Positions 55,254 through 64,000 of a stretch of DNA of 64,000 nt are shown in pieces (position 1 is the stretch's first letter; the number at the start of each line of letters is the position of its first letter). Made by a program: the position numbers and the translations under genes. The DNA is taken from positions 838,567 through 902,566 of the forward strand of contig NZ_JAMQGO010000001.1 in assembly GCF_023703375.1 (NCBI RefSeq). Direction: 5' to 3'. The notes under the pieces were generated by a model that was given only the letters and a program-made list of their open reading frames with translations, did not search any database and was not told the origin of the DNA. Origin of the DNA: Lutimaribacter degradans (GTDB lineage Bacteria; Pseudomonadota; Alphaproteobacteria; Rhodobacterales; Rhodobacteraceae).

Positions 55254-56801
55254 TCAACTTGTCCCGGTCATCGGCAGAATGATCTGAACCACGTTGTCGT
55301 CCTGATCCTGCAAAGAGCCATGATCGCCGCTGCGTGATGGATCCTGTGCGGCGCCGCGGCGGAGCTCACGCAAGCGCCGCTCGTTTCGCTTGCGCTCGTT
55401 GAGAAGAAGTCGCGCCTGGATTTTTTCCCGGGTCCCCTGCATCTCGAACCGGTTCTGACTTTCATTGCTGGGATCTTCGAAAAGTCCAGGCGTCTCCTCG
55501 ATCTTCTGAATAATCTGCAGGATCTCAGCGATTTCTCCGCGCACGAATTGATCGCGCTGCTTCTTGCTCAGCATGCGACTGATTTCACGGCCAGTGACGG
55601 GTTTGCCTGCGTCGGACAGCCGACGGACGGCGGCCGCGATGATTTGGATGCGAGATGTGTTTTTGCGATCGTATTGCTGGACCACATGGAGGGCGGAAAG
55701 AAAATGGTACTCTGCAAAACGCGTCGCAAGTTCGGCGGTTTCAAGGTCTATCGGCCTGCGCGATTTCCCGAGGAGAAAATGCAGCACCATGAGATAACGC
55801 AGCACTGAAAACCCGATTCTCCTGATAAAAGATTTCGGCAGAGCCGTCTTTCCCCAGGATTCCCTCAGGCTGCTCCACCATGCTTTCAGATAGGGCAGAA
55901 CATCATCGTTCAGGGTATATTGGCCACAGGCCTCCTTCTGCGTGCAAAGCGCATCCCATGTGTCAGCCAGACGGTGGCGGCGTTCCTCGACCTCCTCTCC
56001 CTCGAAATAAAGAAAATGGTCGAACATGTCGGTGTCCTGGCGGGGATTGGCGATATAGTAACTGAACCTCTGACAGAAGCCATCAAGCATGCTGGTGAGA
56101 TCGATATCATCATGCCAGGTCTCATCGACGGAGAGGCCGTGAAACGTAAAATGCGGATTTTCGATGACCAGCTTGTTTTTCTCGCTCTTCAGCCGGTTTG
56201 CAATGGCATTGTATGAATAGGCGTTCAGAACCCATTCCTTGATCCGGACGTAGCTGCCCTGTGTCAGAATCTTATTGAATGTCTTTCCGACTTCATCCTG
56301 AAACCAGAACGCGCCGTTGTTTTCGTGCAACTCGACGATCCATTGCGCATCCGTGCATCCGGTTGCAAGTCTGGTGACCGTGTCGGTGGTTCCTCTCGAA
56401 ATGATCCGATCAATCTCTTCTGAAGCAAAGGTTTTTGAGGATCCCGAACCGGCAAGCCCCACCAGCCAGAGTGTCGGACAGATTTCTCCTACCCCAGGAA
56501 TTCGTAACGTCGCTCCATTCTGGGTCAGATACGACGCGGCAATCATGACGATCTGCATGATCGGCAACGCGTGGGAGATGTCCGTGTCCTCAAAATGTCG
56601 CGCTATAAGATCAAGGATGCTCCCGCGCGAGATCAGGTTACGGATATCGAAGGTCTGCGCGTTTGCCTTGACGGCGAAAAGCTGGATCGCGTCTTCGCAT
56701 TCGGCCCTTGTAAGGCGGCGTGTTCCCTGCGGGGTCTTCACGGTCAATTCGCCAAGAAGAACGTGGTCTGCGGTGTCGTGTTGCTTTGATGATGTGGTCA
56801 T
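55254..56801 (-). CDS. P-loop ATPase related to DUF3987 helicases
   Basis: A 515-residue protein. Walker A is in WLVGLAGSGSSKTFASEEID, and FWFQDEVGKTFNKIL is a Walker B-like acidic motif. Flanking patterns (ALPIMQIVMIAASYLTQNGA, FHGLSVDETWHDDI, MLDGFCQRFSYYIA) resemble the DUF3987 helicase family of mobile elements. The C-terminus is charged and probably disordered. The start MTTSSKQ is preferred to an upstream ATG (56927). It has its own terminator. It probably serves replication or transposition of the recombinase cluster. Confidence 0.7.
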   Translation of the reverse strand: MTTSSKQHDTADHVLLGELTVKTPQGTRRLTRAECEDAIQLFAVKANAQTFDIRNLISRGSILDLIARHFEDTDISHALPIMQIVMIAASYLTQNGATLRIPGVGEICPTLWLVGLAGSGSSKTFASEEIDRIISRGTTDTVTRLATGCTDAQWIVELHENNGAFWFQDEVGKTFNKILTQGSYVRIKEWVLNAYSYNAIANRLKSEKNKLVIENPHFTFHGLSVDETWHDDIDLTSMLDGFCQRFSYYIANPRQDTDMFDHFLYFEGEEVEERRHRLADTWDALCTQKEACGQYTLNDDVLPYLKAWWSSLRESWGKTALPKSFIRRIGFSVLRYLMVLHFLLGKSRRPIDLETAELATRFAEYHFLSALHVVQQYDRKNTSRIQIIAAAVRRLSDAGKPVTGREISRMLSKKQRDQFVRGEIAEILQIIQKIEETPGLFEDPSNESQNRFEMQGTREKIQARLLLNERKRNERRLRELRRGAAQDPSRSGDHGSLQDQDDNVVQIILPMTGTS

Positions 56802-57055
56802 GGTCTCTTCTGCCTGTGATGCAGACACGAAGTGCTTCCGTCGATTTCCGCGCGGAAACGATGACCGACAGGAATTTTCTAAACCACTAACATAACTACA
56901 TAAAAAACCTCTTGGCACAACCGACATAGAGCCGACAAAGTTGTTGGTCGTCCTTCGGCTGAAACCTTGTCAATGAGGGTCGAGAGCATCGCCACCGTGG
57001 CGCAGGATTGCTTGTGAGCATCAGTCAACGCGATGACGATCATAGTCAACCATAA
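56802..57055. other. Non-coding gap upstream of the ATPase gene
   Basis: About 250 bp without a credible gene. It is AT-richer near 56880-56915 (ACTAACATAACTACATAAAA), a likely promoter for the ATPase gene. Its right edge is the target duplication of the IS66 element. Confidence 0.4.
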
Positions 57056-57162
57056 CAAATATCGTAACCGCGCCATTGGCACCGCCTGCCTGACCTTGGC
57101 GTCCTGCTCTAAGACACGTGTTTAGCGACGTCGCTTGCGACGTGTCTTATGGGGGATCAGCG

Positions 57163-57516
57163 ATGCGGGGCGAAATTCTGGGGATTGAGCGGCGGCGACT
57201 TTGGCGTGATGAGGACAAGCTCGAGATGGTCCTGTCGGTTGGGGTTGGCGGGGCGACAGTGACGCAGGTGGCGCAACGCCACGAGGTGACCCGGCAGCAG
57301 ATTTACAAATGGCGGCATGAGCTGAAGAAGAAGGGTCTGTGGTCGCCTGATGCCGGGGCCCTTTTCTTTCCGTTGGACATGCCAGTGGCGGCTGCTGAGG
57401 CGCCTCCAGCGATTGCGGTTGAATTGCGCCTGCGGGGTGGGCGCAGTTTGCACTTTGACAGTGCAGTGGAGCCGGTCGCCCTGACGGCACTCATCCGCGC
57501 CGTGGAGGCCGCATGA
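57163..57516 (+). CDS. tnpA: IS66 accessory protein TnpA
   Basis: A 117-residue helix-turn-helix protein (VTQVAQRHEVTRQQIYKWRH) with the IS66 OrfA layout. The ATG at 57163 is used; upstream starts are in the terminal repeat region. It overlaps tnpB by 4 nt. Such proteins are needed for IS66 transposition in other members. Confidence 0.9.
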   Translation: MRGEILGIERRRLWRDEDKLEMVLSVGVGGATVTQVAQRHEVTRQQIYKWRHELKKKGLWSPDAGALFFPLDMPVAAAEAPPAIAVELRLRGGRSLHFDSAVEPVALTALIRAVEAA

Positions 57517-57860
57517 TCGGCCCTGGCACCGGAGTTCGCGTGTATCTAGCCTGTGGTGTCACGGATATGCGCAAAGGGATCGCGGGATTGGCGGCGCTTG
57601 CCCAGGATGTTCTGCATCAGAAGCCCGCCAGTGGTGCGGTATTTGCGTTCCGGGGACGGCGCGGGGACCGGATCAAGTTGCTGTATTGGGATGGTCAGGG
57701 ATTTTGCCTTTACTACAAGGTTCTTGAACGAGGGCGCTTCCCTTGGCCGAGTGCGGCGGATGGGTCGGTACGGCTGACTTCGGCACAGCTTGCGATGCTT
57801 TGGGAGGGGATCGACTGGCGGCGTCCAGATTGGGGAGCGCCACCGGTGCGCGTGGGGTAA
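57513..57860 (+). CDS. tnpB: IS66 accessory protein TnpB
   Basis: A 115-residue IS66 Orf2 protein with the hallmark GVTDMRKGIAGLAALAQDVL and GDRIKLLYWDGQGFCLYYK. It begins in an ATGA overlap with tnpA. It is intact and unrelated to the TnpB nuclease of IS200/IS605. Confidence 0.93.
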   Translation: MIGPGTGVRVYLACGVTDMRKGIAGLAALAQDVLHQKPASGAVFAFRGRRGDRIKLLYWDGQGFCLYYKVLERGRFPWPSAADGSVRLTSAQLAMLWEGIDWRRPDWGAPPVRVG

Positions 57861-57922
57861 TTTTGCGTCCAAATATGCGTTATTTATATGGTGCTTCAGG
57901 CTGATTTTTGGTAGTCAGGCGC

Positions 57923-59600
57923 ATGTCGAAACCTGCCGAAAACCTCCCCGATGATCCCGCCGAATTGAGAGCGATGATTGCGGCGTTGCAGGCAGAAAAT
58001 GCCCGGATCGAGGCAGAGAACGCCAAGATGTCGGTGACATTGCGGGTTCATGATCAGCTGGTTCAGGCGTCGCACCAAAGGTGCGCAGCTTGAACGCACG
58101 CCTCTGGCGTGACGCCTGCGGATCGCCAAGCTCCAGAAACTGGCCTTCGGCAAATCCTCGGAAAAGATTGAGCGTGAGATCGAACAGCTGGAACTGGCGC
58201 TGGAAGACCTATTGGTCGCGGTGGCTGAAGACGATGAAGCCCCCATCGACGAAGGTCCGAGCGAACCGTCGCCGGAGACTTCTGATGCACCCACGTTGCG
58301 GCGTCGGCCACGTGTCTCGGATGCGACGCCGCGCGAGCGCCGCGAGCTTGATCCTGGTGCCTGCTGCCCTGACTGTGGTGGTGACCTGCGCGTGGTAGGT
58401 GAGGATGTCAGCGAATTGCTGGACATGATTGCTGCCCAGATGAAGGTGATCCAAGTCGCTCGCATCAAGAAATCCTGCCGCCGCTGTGAGCGGATGGTGC
58501 AGGAACCGGCCCCCAGCCGCCCGATCCCGGGCAGCATGGCAGGCCCGAACCTGCTGGCGCATGTGCTGGTCTCAAAGTTCGACGATCACCTGCCTTTGTA
58601 TCGCCAGCACGAGATCTTCGAACGCATGGGGGCAGACATCCCAGAAAGCACGCTGGTGGGCTGGTGTGGCCGCGCCATGAAAACCCTACAGCCGCTTATC
58701 GAGCGGATCGAGGCGGACATCATGGCCAGCGACCTGTTGCACGCAGATGACACGCCGATCCGGGTGCTGGACCGGTCATTGCGCGACAAGGGACTTGGCA
58801 AAGGGGTCAAACAAGGGCGGATCTGGGCCTATGTGCGCGATCAACGCCCTTGGACGGGGGCATCGCCGCCAGGTGCTGTTTATCGGTTCGCGCCAGACTG
58901 GAAGAAAGAGCATGTCCTGAGCCACCTGGCCAACGCCCGCGGCATCCTCCAAGCGGACGGCTACACAGGCTACGGCAAGCTTTATGAGCCTGCTCCCGAC
59001 GGCACACCCCGTTTGCGCGAAGCGGCCTGTTGGGCGCACCTGCGCCGAGACTTCCACGACTTCTGGATCTCGACCAAGTCCGAGATCGCTCGCGAGGCGC
59101 TCGACCGGATCGGCAAGTTCTACGATGTCGAGCGCGACATCAACGGTCAACCCGATGACGTGCGTCATGCGGCGCGGCAAAAGTTGAGCCGCCCGCAAGT
59201 CGAGGCCTTCTTTGCCTGGTCCGAACAGCAACTCCTGCGCATTCCAGGCAAAAGCGATCTGGCCAAGGCCTTCCGCTATGGCCTCAGTCGGCAGGAGGCC
59301 TTCAGCCTGTTCCTGACCGATGGGCGTGTGGCCATCGACAATAACCCCGCTGAGCGCGCCCTGCGCCCGATTGGAATAGGACGTAAGAATTGGTTATTCG
59401 CAGGGGCCGACACCGGTGCGGAAACCCTGTCCCGCGCCATGACCATCATCGAGACCGCTAAACTTAACGGCCTCGACCCGCTGGCATATCTCGCTGACAC
59501 CCTCGACCGCATCCATGATCACAAGATCAACCGGCTGGATGAACTGCTGCCTTGGCATTGGGCACCACTGGTATCTGTGACGGACAGTCAAGCCGCATAA
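57923..59600 (+). pseudogene. tnpC: IS66 transposase TnpC, frameshifted
   Basis: The transposase starts MSKPAENLPDDPAELRAMIA, reads about 50 codons, then runs into a stop at 58091. The downstream frame resumes as LRIAKLQKLAFGKSSEKIER and continues to SVTDSQAA. The DDE residues are present (HADDTPIRV, LQADGYTGYG, NNPAERALRP). A 55-bp palindromic segment at 58064-58118 accounts for the break and shifts the frame. The element is therefore probably unable to move by itself. Confidence 0.85.
58064..58118. repeat. Short palindromic insertion in tnpC
   Basis: CAGGCGTC at one end is answered by GACGCCTG at the other. Inside are two small hairpins, GCACC-AAA-GGTGC and ACGCC-TCT-GGCGT. About 46 bp is extra relative to the expected reading, enough to shift the frame. 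Confidence 0.65.
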
Positions 59601-59669
59601 CCTGCGGTCTCAACGGGGCGCTTACCAAATATCGTATTGAAGCGAAGGATAGACGCGAAGCCCTACGTG

Positions 59670-61691
59670 CTAAACGAGGTCTTCAAGGAACTCTGAAACC
59701 CGGCCAGCACCCGACACCCATAAGCGTTCCCTCGCCCTTGTCGCAGCAACGTAGAGAAGATGACGCTCTGTTGCCATAATCTCCCCAATCATCGCCTCGT
59801 CGCGAGCCTCGAGAAGGCGCTCTTCTTTGGGAATTGCATCTTCATCACATGCCATTACCGCGACCGCACGATACTCGGCTCCCTTTGCGTCGTGCATTAT
59901 ACGGATCTCTGGTTCTGCGCCGCTTCCTGTCAGCGATCGGAATGCGTCTCTGACCGCGCTGGCACGTGGGATCTCATCCTTGCTGCGAACCAGGAGTGCA
60001 ATCTCTGAAGCCTCGAAACCTTGTGAAGCCAAGTCGGCGAGCCAGCCGGCGACAGCCTTGATCTCTGCATCGGCATCAGGGAATTCAGCGATTTCCGGTG
60101 CCGGTCCGTCGAAAAGCGACACGACGCCGGTGCGCCTATCCTCGTTGCCGTCTGCCTCGGTCAAGCTGGGGGGCAGCAGGCGGTCGGACTGGCTACGAAT
60201 CTGTTGAGACGTCCGGTAATTGACCTTCAGGCTGCGTGATCGTCCCCGCACGTCCACCCCGGCAGCCTTCCACGGGAATGGCGCACGGAAGATCCGCTGG
60301 CCGATGTCACCGGCGAAGAAGAGGCCGTTCGACCGGTCTCCGGCAATGGCGGCCAGAAAATGCAGTTCCGGAACAGAAATGTCTTGTGCCTCGTCCACCA
60401 CCGCATGGGTAAACGGCCGCCGCGCGCCTTCACGATAATGGACCGCGAGAGCGTGGAGCATCTGGGCGCGTGTTCGCTTGCCCCGTGTCTCCAGCGCGGC
60501 GCGCGCATCGGAGAAGACGTCCCACAGCGCATCCCGGCGCGACGCCGCCATGCGCGTGAGCCGACCCAGGCGCGGCAGATCTCGGTATGCATCTCGGTCG
60601 GTCACCGCCCAGGCGTCCACGACGAGACGCCATTCGTCATTTAGGAAGCCAAGGTCCACGCTCACATCTGCCGCCGCGGCGGCGTCGGCCAGTGCCTTGG
60701 CGACATCATCGGACGTTGCCTCCTCGACCGGGCTGAAGGCTTCGCCGTAAAGATCGTGCGCCAGAGGCCCCAACGCGCGGGTCGTGACACGGTCTCGAAC
60801 TGCCGTGTCCGGCAGCAGCATGGGAAGCTTCGCCGAAAGGCCATCGGCGAGCCGCCGGTTGAAGGTGGTGAGCAAGATGCGCGCCTCGGCATCTTCGCGG
60901 GCCAGACGGGCCGCCCGGTGCAGGGCAACGACCGTCTTGCCGGTCCCGGCCGAACCTATCACTCGGGCCGGGCCGTTGAAGTCCCGGTCCACGAATTCCT
61001 TCTGGGCCGGGTGCAGCCAGACAGCCCATCTCTCCCATGGCGCCTCGAGTGCAGCGGCAAGGTCGGCTTCTGTTGTCGTGAGGCGGAAGCGGCGCACGGC
61101 ATCGGGGTGCTCGTAGGGATCCTCGGCCTGCGGCGCAGGCGCGGGGCGCTCGCCCGTGGCCGCCTGCAACAGCGCCTCGCCGGCTTCCGCTGGAAGGTGG
61201 CCGGCGATGTCCAGCAGCGTGTCCTCGGTGGCATCGCGCACCGTGTCCAGCCAATCCTCAGGCACGCCCCAGGACAGCAGCGCATCGTCGGCCTCGTCGG
61301 CGAAGAGACGGGGTTTCTTCACCGCTTCCTCGACGTAGCGCTGGATAATTACATCCTCGACGGTCTCGCGGATCTCGACGATCTGCGCCGCACCGGTCCG
61401 GGGGTGAACATCGATCCGACGTCGCTCAGCCCAGCGGTAGGCGTCATCATGGTGGCCGACCCAAGCAAGCAGCGTGGCGCCGTCCTTTTTGTGCAAGACA
61501 AGCCGAACGTCGCGGTTCACCCGCGCAGTCCAGAAATGCGGGTCCTTGGCCCGTTCGACCCGGTGCATCTGGAGGCCCGGATTATCCGGGTTCATCTGCG
61601 CGTCGAAGGCGGCAGTCTTGGCTGCCTTCTGTTCTTGGCCAGAAAGCTTGGTGAGCGCGTCAGAGAAGGTGTCGGCGATGCGGAAGGTCAT
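59670..61691 (-). CDS. RelE-like/UvrD helicase fusion protein
   Basis: A 673-residue protein. Residues 1-100 resemble a RelE/ParE toxin fold (ADTFSDALTKLSGQEQKAAK, DPHFWTARVNRDVRLVLHKK). A linker follows, then a superfamily 1 helicase: Walker A VIGSAGTGKTVVALH, Walker B HAVVDEAQDISVPEL, FAGDIGQRIFR, and motif VI YVAATRARERL. The helicase core is shorter than UvrD. This fusion is often found in restriction and defence islands. Here it follows a lysine-rich protein and a DNA methyltransferase. Whether the RelE-like part is an active RNase is unknown. Confidence 0.85.
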   Translation of the reverse strand: MTFRIADTFSDALTKLSGQEQKAAKTAAFDAQMNPDNPGLQMHRVERAKDPHFWTARVNRDVRLVLHKKDGATLLAWVGHHDDAYRWAERRRIDVHPRTGAAQIVEIRETVEDVIIQRYVEEAVKKPRLFADEADDALLSWGVPEDWLDTVRDATEDTLLDIAGHLPAEAGEALLQAATGERPAPAPQAEDPYEHPDAVRRFRLTTTEADLAAALEAPWERWAVWLHPAQKEFVDRDFNGPARVIGSAGTGKTVVALHRAARLAREDAEARILLTTFNRRLADGLSAKLPMLLPDTAVRDRVTTRALGPLAHDLYGEAFSPVEEATSDDVAKALADAAAAADVSVDLGFLNDEWRLVVDAWAVTDRDAYRDLPRLGRLTRMAASRRDALWDVFSDARAALETRGKRTRAQMLHALAVHYREGARRPFTHAVVDEAQDISVPELHFLAAIAGDRSNGLFFAGDIGQRIFRAPFPWKAAGVDVRGRSRSLKVNYRTSQQIRSQSDRLLPPSLTEADGNEDRRTGVVSLFDGPAPEIAEFPDADAEIKAVAGWLADLASQGFEASEIALLVRSKDEIPRASAVRDAFRSLTGSGAEPEIRIMHDAKGAEYRAVAVMACDEDAIPKEERLLEARDEAMIGEIMATERHLLYVAATRARERLWVSGAGRVSEFLEDLV

Positions 61692-62020
61692 TTCGAGTAT
61701 TTGGATCGAAGGGCTGCAACGAGCTCGGCATACTCCGTCAAGGGCTCATTCGGTTTGCGAGTGGCACGCTTTATCTGAGTGCTCTTCTTCGAAGACACAA
61801 TTGTCTTTTTGGAAGCAGACTTCTTCCTTTTCTTCTTACGTTTTTGCGATTCAAATCGCTGAATTGGTGCCAGCCTGAGACCTTCGGGCACTTCTAATCC
61901 TACTGCGGAAGCGTCTTCGGTCCAGGCTTCGAGGGCTCCTTTCTGAGGGCCCTTCCGTCTGGACAGCTTTGGGCGGGTCCGAATAATCGTCGATCCGCCG
62001 AGATAGCTACCTTTTCCCAT
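61688..62020 (-). CDS. Lysine-rich hypothetical protein
   Basis: A 110-residue highly basic protein (MGKGSYLGGSTIIRTRPKLS then FESQKRKKKRKKSASKKTIV). It begins 2 nt after the methyltransferase stop and overlaps the helicase start by 4 nt, so it is part of the same operon. No family is recognised; binding to DNA or RNA is plausible from charge. Confidence 0.7.
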   Translation of the reverse strand: MGKGSYLGGSTIIRTRPKLSRRKGPQKGALEAWTEDASAVGLEVPEGLRLAPIQRFESQKRKKKRKKSASKKTIVSSKKSTQIKRATRKPNEPLTEYAELVAALRSKYSK

Positions 62021-62022
62021 CG

Positions 62023-63900
62023 TCAAACCCCCACCACCTTCATCACCTCGTCCCCCAGGTGGTTGATCACCTTCACCGCGATCCGGCCGGATTTCGGCCG
62101 GGCAAAAGCGCGCGACTCCGTCCGTTTCAGGCTCTCCCAGGCCTCCTCGTCGATCTCGGCCTTCAGCGTCGTTTTCAGCTGCTTGTAGGGGATCTCGGCC
62201 CCCGGGAAATAGGCGTGGCGGACAAAGAAGCTCTGCTCGTCGTAATCCGTGTCGATGAACCAGCAGGCAATGTCCTCGGGGTCCGAGGACGACACCTCGC
62301 CGGTCGCGGGGCGGAAGATGTCGACGCCCAGGAGGCGCACGCGCAGCCGGTCGCCGTCTTCGACGATCTCGATGTCGGGCTCGCCGAAGACCACGAAGAG
62401 GTTGCCACCACCAGCCTTCAGGTCGCCTGCCATGTGCAGGTCGGCGTTCATCCGGGCCTGCAGGACTGTGATGCGTCCCAGCTTCTGGAACTCGGCGGTG
62501 TGGGCGTCGAAGTTGAAGGCGCAAGCGATCACAAGGTCGAACCCGGCATCCGCCGCCTCGCGTGCGGCGGCCACGAGGTCGGCGCGCTGGAGGGTGCCGT
62601 ATTCGGGGCCGATCAGGATGCCGGCGCGGCGCTCGGTCTCGCCCTCCATGTAGCGCCCTTCGGCGGCGAGCCATTCGCCGGGCCAGGCGGAAATGGACGT
62701 GAAATCAATGCGATCCTCCCGCCCGGCCTGCTGCACCCCGGCCTTGGACAGGTTTTCGAGGATCGCGGTGAGGTAGTTCTCGGCCTCCTGCTCGCCAGCC
62801 TTGCGGCGGCCAGCGGCGGCGTCGGTTTCGTCGATGATCTCGCCATGCTCATTGACCGCCTGGGTGCGGTGGGGCGATAGGCTCTCGACCGTGAAGGGCC
62901 CGGCGACGCGGACGCGCTTCTTGTCCTCGTAGGGCTTGTCGTAGAGGTATTCGTGATCGGCCTTCGCGGCGATGCTGGCGTCGATTTCGCGCTGCCGGGC
63001 GATGCGCGCTTTCCAGAAGGCCGCGAGCGCCTCTTGCGCCGCCTCGGGCCAGCCGTCGGGGGCCTCGCGGGGGATTTCCCATTCCATGAAGCCGTTTGCC
63101 GGGGCGATCTCTCCGCTTGGCAATTCGACCTCGCCGGAGGCGGTGAAGTCGATGACCTGCCCCTTGCGCCCGCCGGTCTGCACCTCGTATGGCACGGGGT
63201 GCCCGGCGAGGGCGCCGTTGAGGGCGGCGAGAGCCGCCTCGACGGCGGGCTGCATCTGCTCCCAGATCGTGTCGATCTCGGTGTTGTTGGCGATGCTTTT
63301 CAGCGTGATGTGGGGCACGCGGCTGTAGACGAAGCCGTGGCGGATGTCGTTATAGGTGGCGTGGGTTGCCGGGGCGGATCGCGTGACCTCGGCCTCTTTC
63401 CTCTGCCCCTCGGGGGAATCCTTGAGGAGATACCAGGGGTATTTCGCGCCCATGATACGGGCACGGGCAAGGGCGAGGGCCACGCGCGAGGTGTCGATGG
63501 TGATCCAGCGGCGGCCCCATTGCTCGGCGACATGGGCTGTGGTGCCGGAGCCGCAGGTGGGATCGAGCACCAGATCGCCGGGATCGGTGGTCATGAGGAG
63601 GCAGCGTTGGACGATTTTTGTGAGTGTTTGGACAACATAAATCTGGTCGTCTGTAAAACTCCCGGACCCAGCATCCGTCCAAAGATTCGAAAGCGGTATG
63701 CTGGGGTTGTCTGAAAGCTTGTAACAGTATCGAAGGTTCTCACCGGCGGGGAACACTCTGCCAGCATTCTCCAGACGGGTTAAGCCATCCTCCCCAACAC
63801 TCCATTGCCTGTTTCTTGGAGGCTTGAATATATTTCCTGTGTGAGACCAATTACCGGATCGCGTTGCACTTTCGTGCTGCGACGACAGCGAAACACTCTG
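62023..63900 (-). pseudogene. DNA methyltransferase (Mod-like), 5' end removed by IS5 insertion
   Basis: The remaining frame (about 620 codons) has the motif I equivalent LVLDPTCGSGTTAHVAEQWGRR and a long C-terminal region. Both fit a beta-class adenine DNA methyltransferase of the type III Mod kind. The frame runs unbroken upstream of the GTG at 63756 (NIFKPPRKRQWSVGEDGLTR) until about 63900, where an IS5-family element begins. The N-terminal part with the DPPY catalytic motif is missing from the window, so the gene is split. No DEAD-box Res subunit is seen downstream. Confidence 0.8.
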
Positions 63901-64000
63901 GGCTAGGCTCAGGACTCATAGCCAATAAATGACGAGCGCCGCGAGTGCGATGGCGGAGAGGAAGACCTTTGGGCATCTGTCGTATCGGGTCGCCACACGT
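63901..64000 (-). mobile_element. IS5-family insertion sequence, end of element
   Basis: The last 100 bp hold the end of an IS5-family element interrupting the methyltransferase gene. The likely terminal repeat is within 63894-63914 (GGCTAGGCTCAGGACTC). The exact junction cannot be fixed because the other end is outside the window. Confidence 0.75.
63916..64000 (-). CDS. IS5-family transposase, C-terminal end only
   Basis: The frame reads RVATRYDRCPKVFLSAIALA and ends at a TGA at 63916. This is the typical end of IS5-family (IS427-like) transposases. The start and catalytic DDE residues are outside the window. Confidence 0.85.
   Translation of the reverse strand, partial: RVATRYDRCPKVFLSAIALAALVIYWL

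Larger units (their letters stand above)
57064..59625 (+). mobile_element. IS66-family insertion sequence with 8-bp target duplication
   Basis: A 2,562-bp element. The left end starts GTAACCGCGCCATTGG and the right end, read inward, starts GTAAGCGCCCCGTTGA, giving imperfect IS66-type terminal repeats. CAAATATC flanks it at 57056-57063 and 59626-59633, a perfect 8-bp target duplication as expected for IS66. It carries tnpA, tnpB and a broken tnpC. It inserted between the recombinase cluster and the helicase gene without breaking a coding region I can see. Confidence 0.93.

Overview
The window is high-GC alphaproteobacterial DNA that looks like a member of the Rhodobacterales (Roseobacter/Rhodobacter group). 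This rests on gene content and neighbourhoods (sspB-fumC-DUF4169-RHH-sufE, lon next to tgt, an HU protein with a basic tail, SufT and IscA genes, an EnvZ-like kinase). It is an inference from gene families, not a database match.

Positions 1-32,700 are ordinary chromosome. They hold an amide/peptide-use cluster (peptide ABC solute-binding protein, MlrC-like M81 peptidase, IclR regulator, penicillin acylase), an OxyR/KatG peroxide pair, a copper-efflux operon (copA-cueR) with a readable CueR-type promoter, RidA, a MaoC-like hydratase, a histidine phosphatase, two tRNA-Val genes, an HU-like protein, lon (with a probable RpoH promoter), tgt, an enoyl-CoA hydratase, Fe-S assembly genes (sufT, an IscA-type gene, sufE), a SatD-like regulator with DUF3307, tpiA, chrA, sspB, fumC, rnd, purMN, a CAU-anticodon tRNA, a histidine kinase, an MBL-fold hydrolase and tRNA-Asn(GUU).

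Positions 32,723-42,675 are a compact, complete-looking integrative element. A 46-bp direct repeat of the 3' end of tRNA-Asn bounds it on both sides. Nearly all its genes lie on the minus strand and many overlap by ATGA: tyrosine integrase, an unknown protein, an AlpA-like regulator, small proteins, a primase/DUF3987 helicase, an HK97-type major capsid protein and a P27-type small terminase. No portal, large terminase, tail or lysis genes are recognisable. This is the layout of a phage satellite that encodes its own capsid (PICI / cf-PICI-like). Candidate integrase arm sites, a replication-origin-like pair of iteron arrays and a promoter/operator region can all be read in it.

Positions 42,676-64,000 are further accessory DNA, and the chromosome does not resume before the window ends. 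The region opens with a second array of 12-bp repeats and a very large tyrosine recombinase, suggesting a second island stacked on the same tRNA-Asn site. It then carries two unknown small proteins, a UvrD-type helicase with an apparent PD-(D/E)xK nuclease insert and C-terminal zinc ribbons, a TIR-domain protein, an IS3 remnant, and a mobile cluster of two adjacent tyrosine recombinases, a small HTH protein and a P-loop ATPase. After these come a well-bounded IS66 element with an 8-bp target duplication and a broken transposase, a RelE-like/UvrD helicase fusion, a lysine-rich protein, and a DNA methyltransferase gene cut at its 5' end by an IS5-family element that runs off the window. The region looks like a defence island that has been decayed by insertion sequences.
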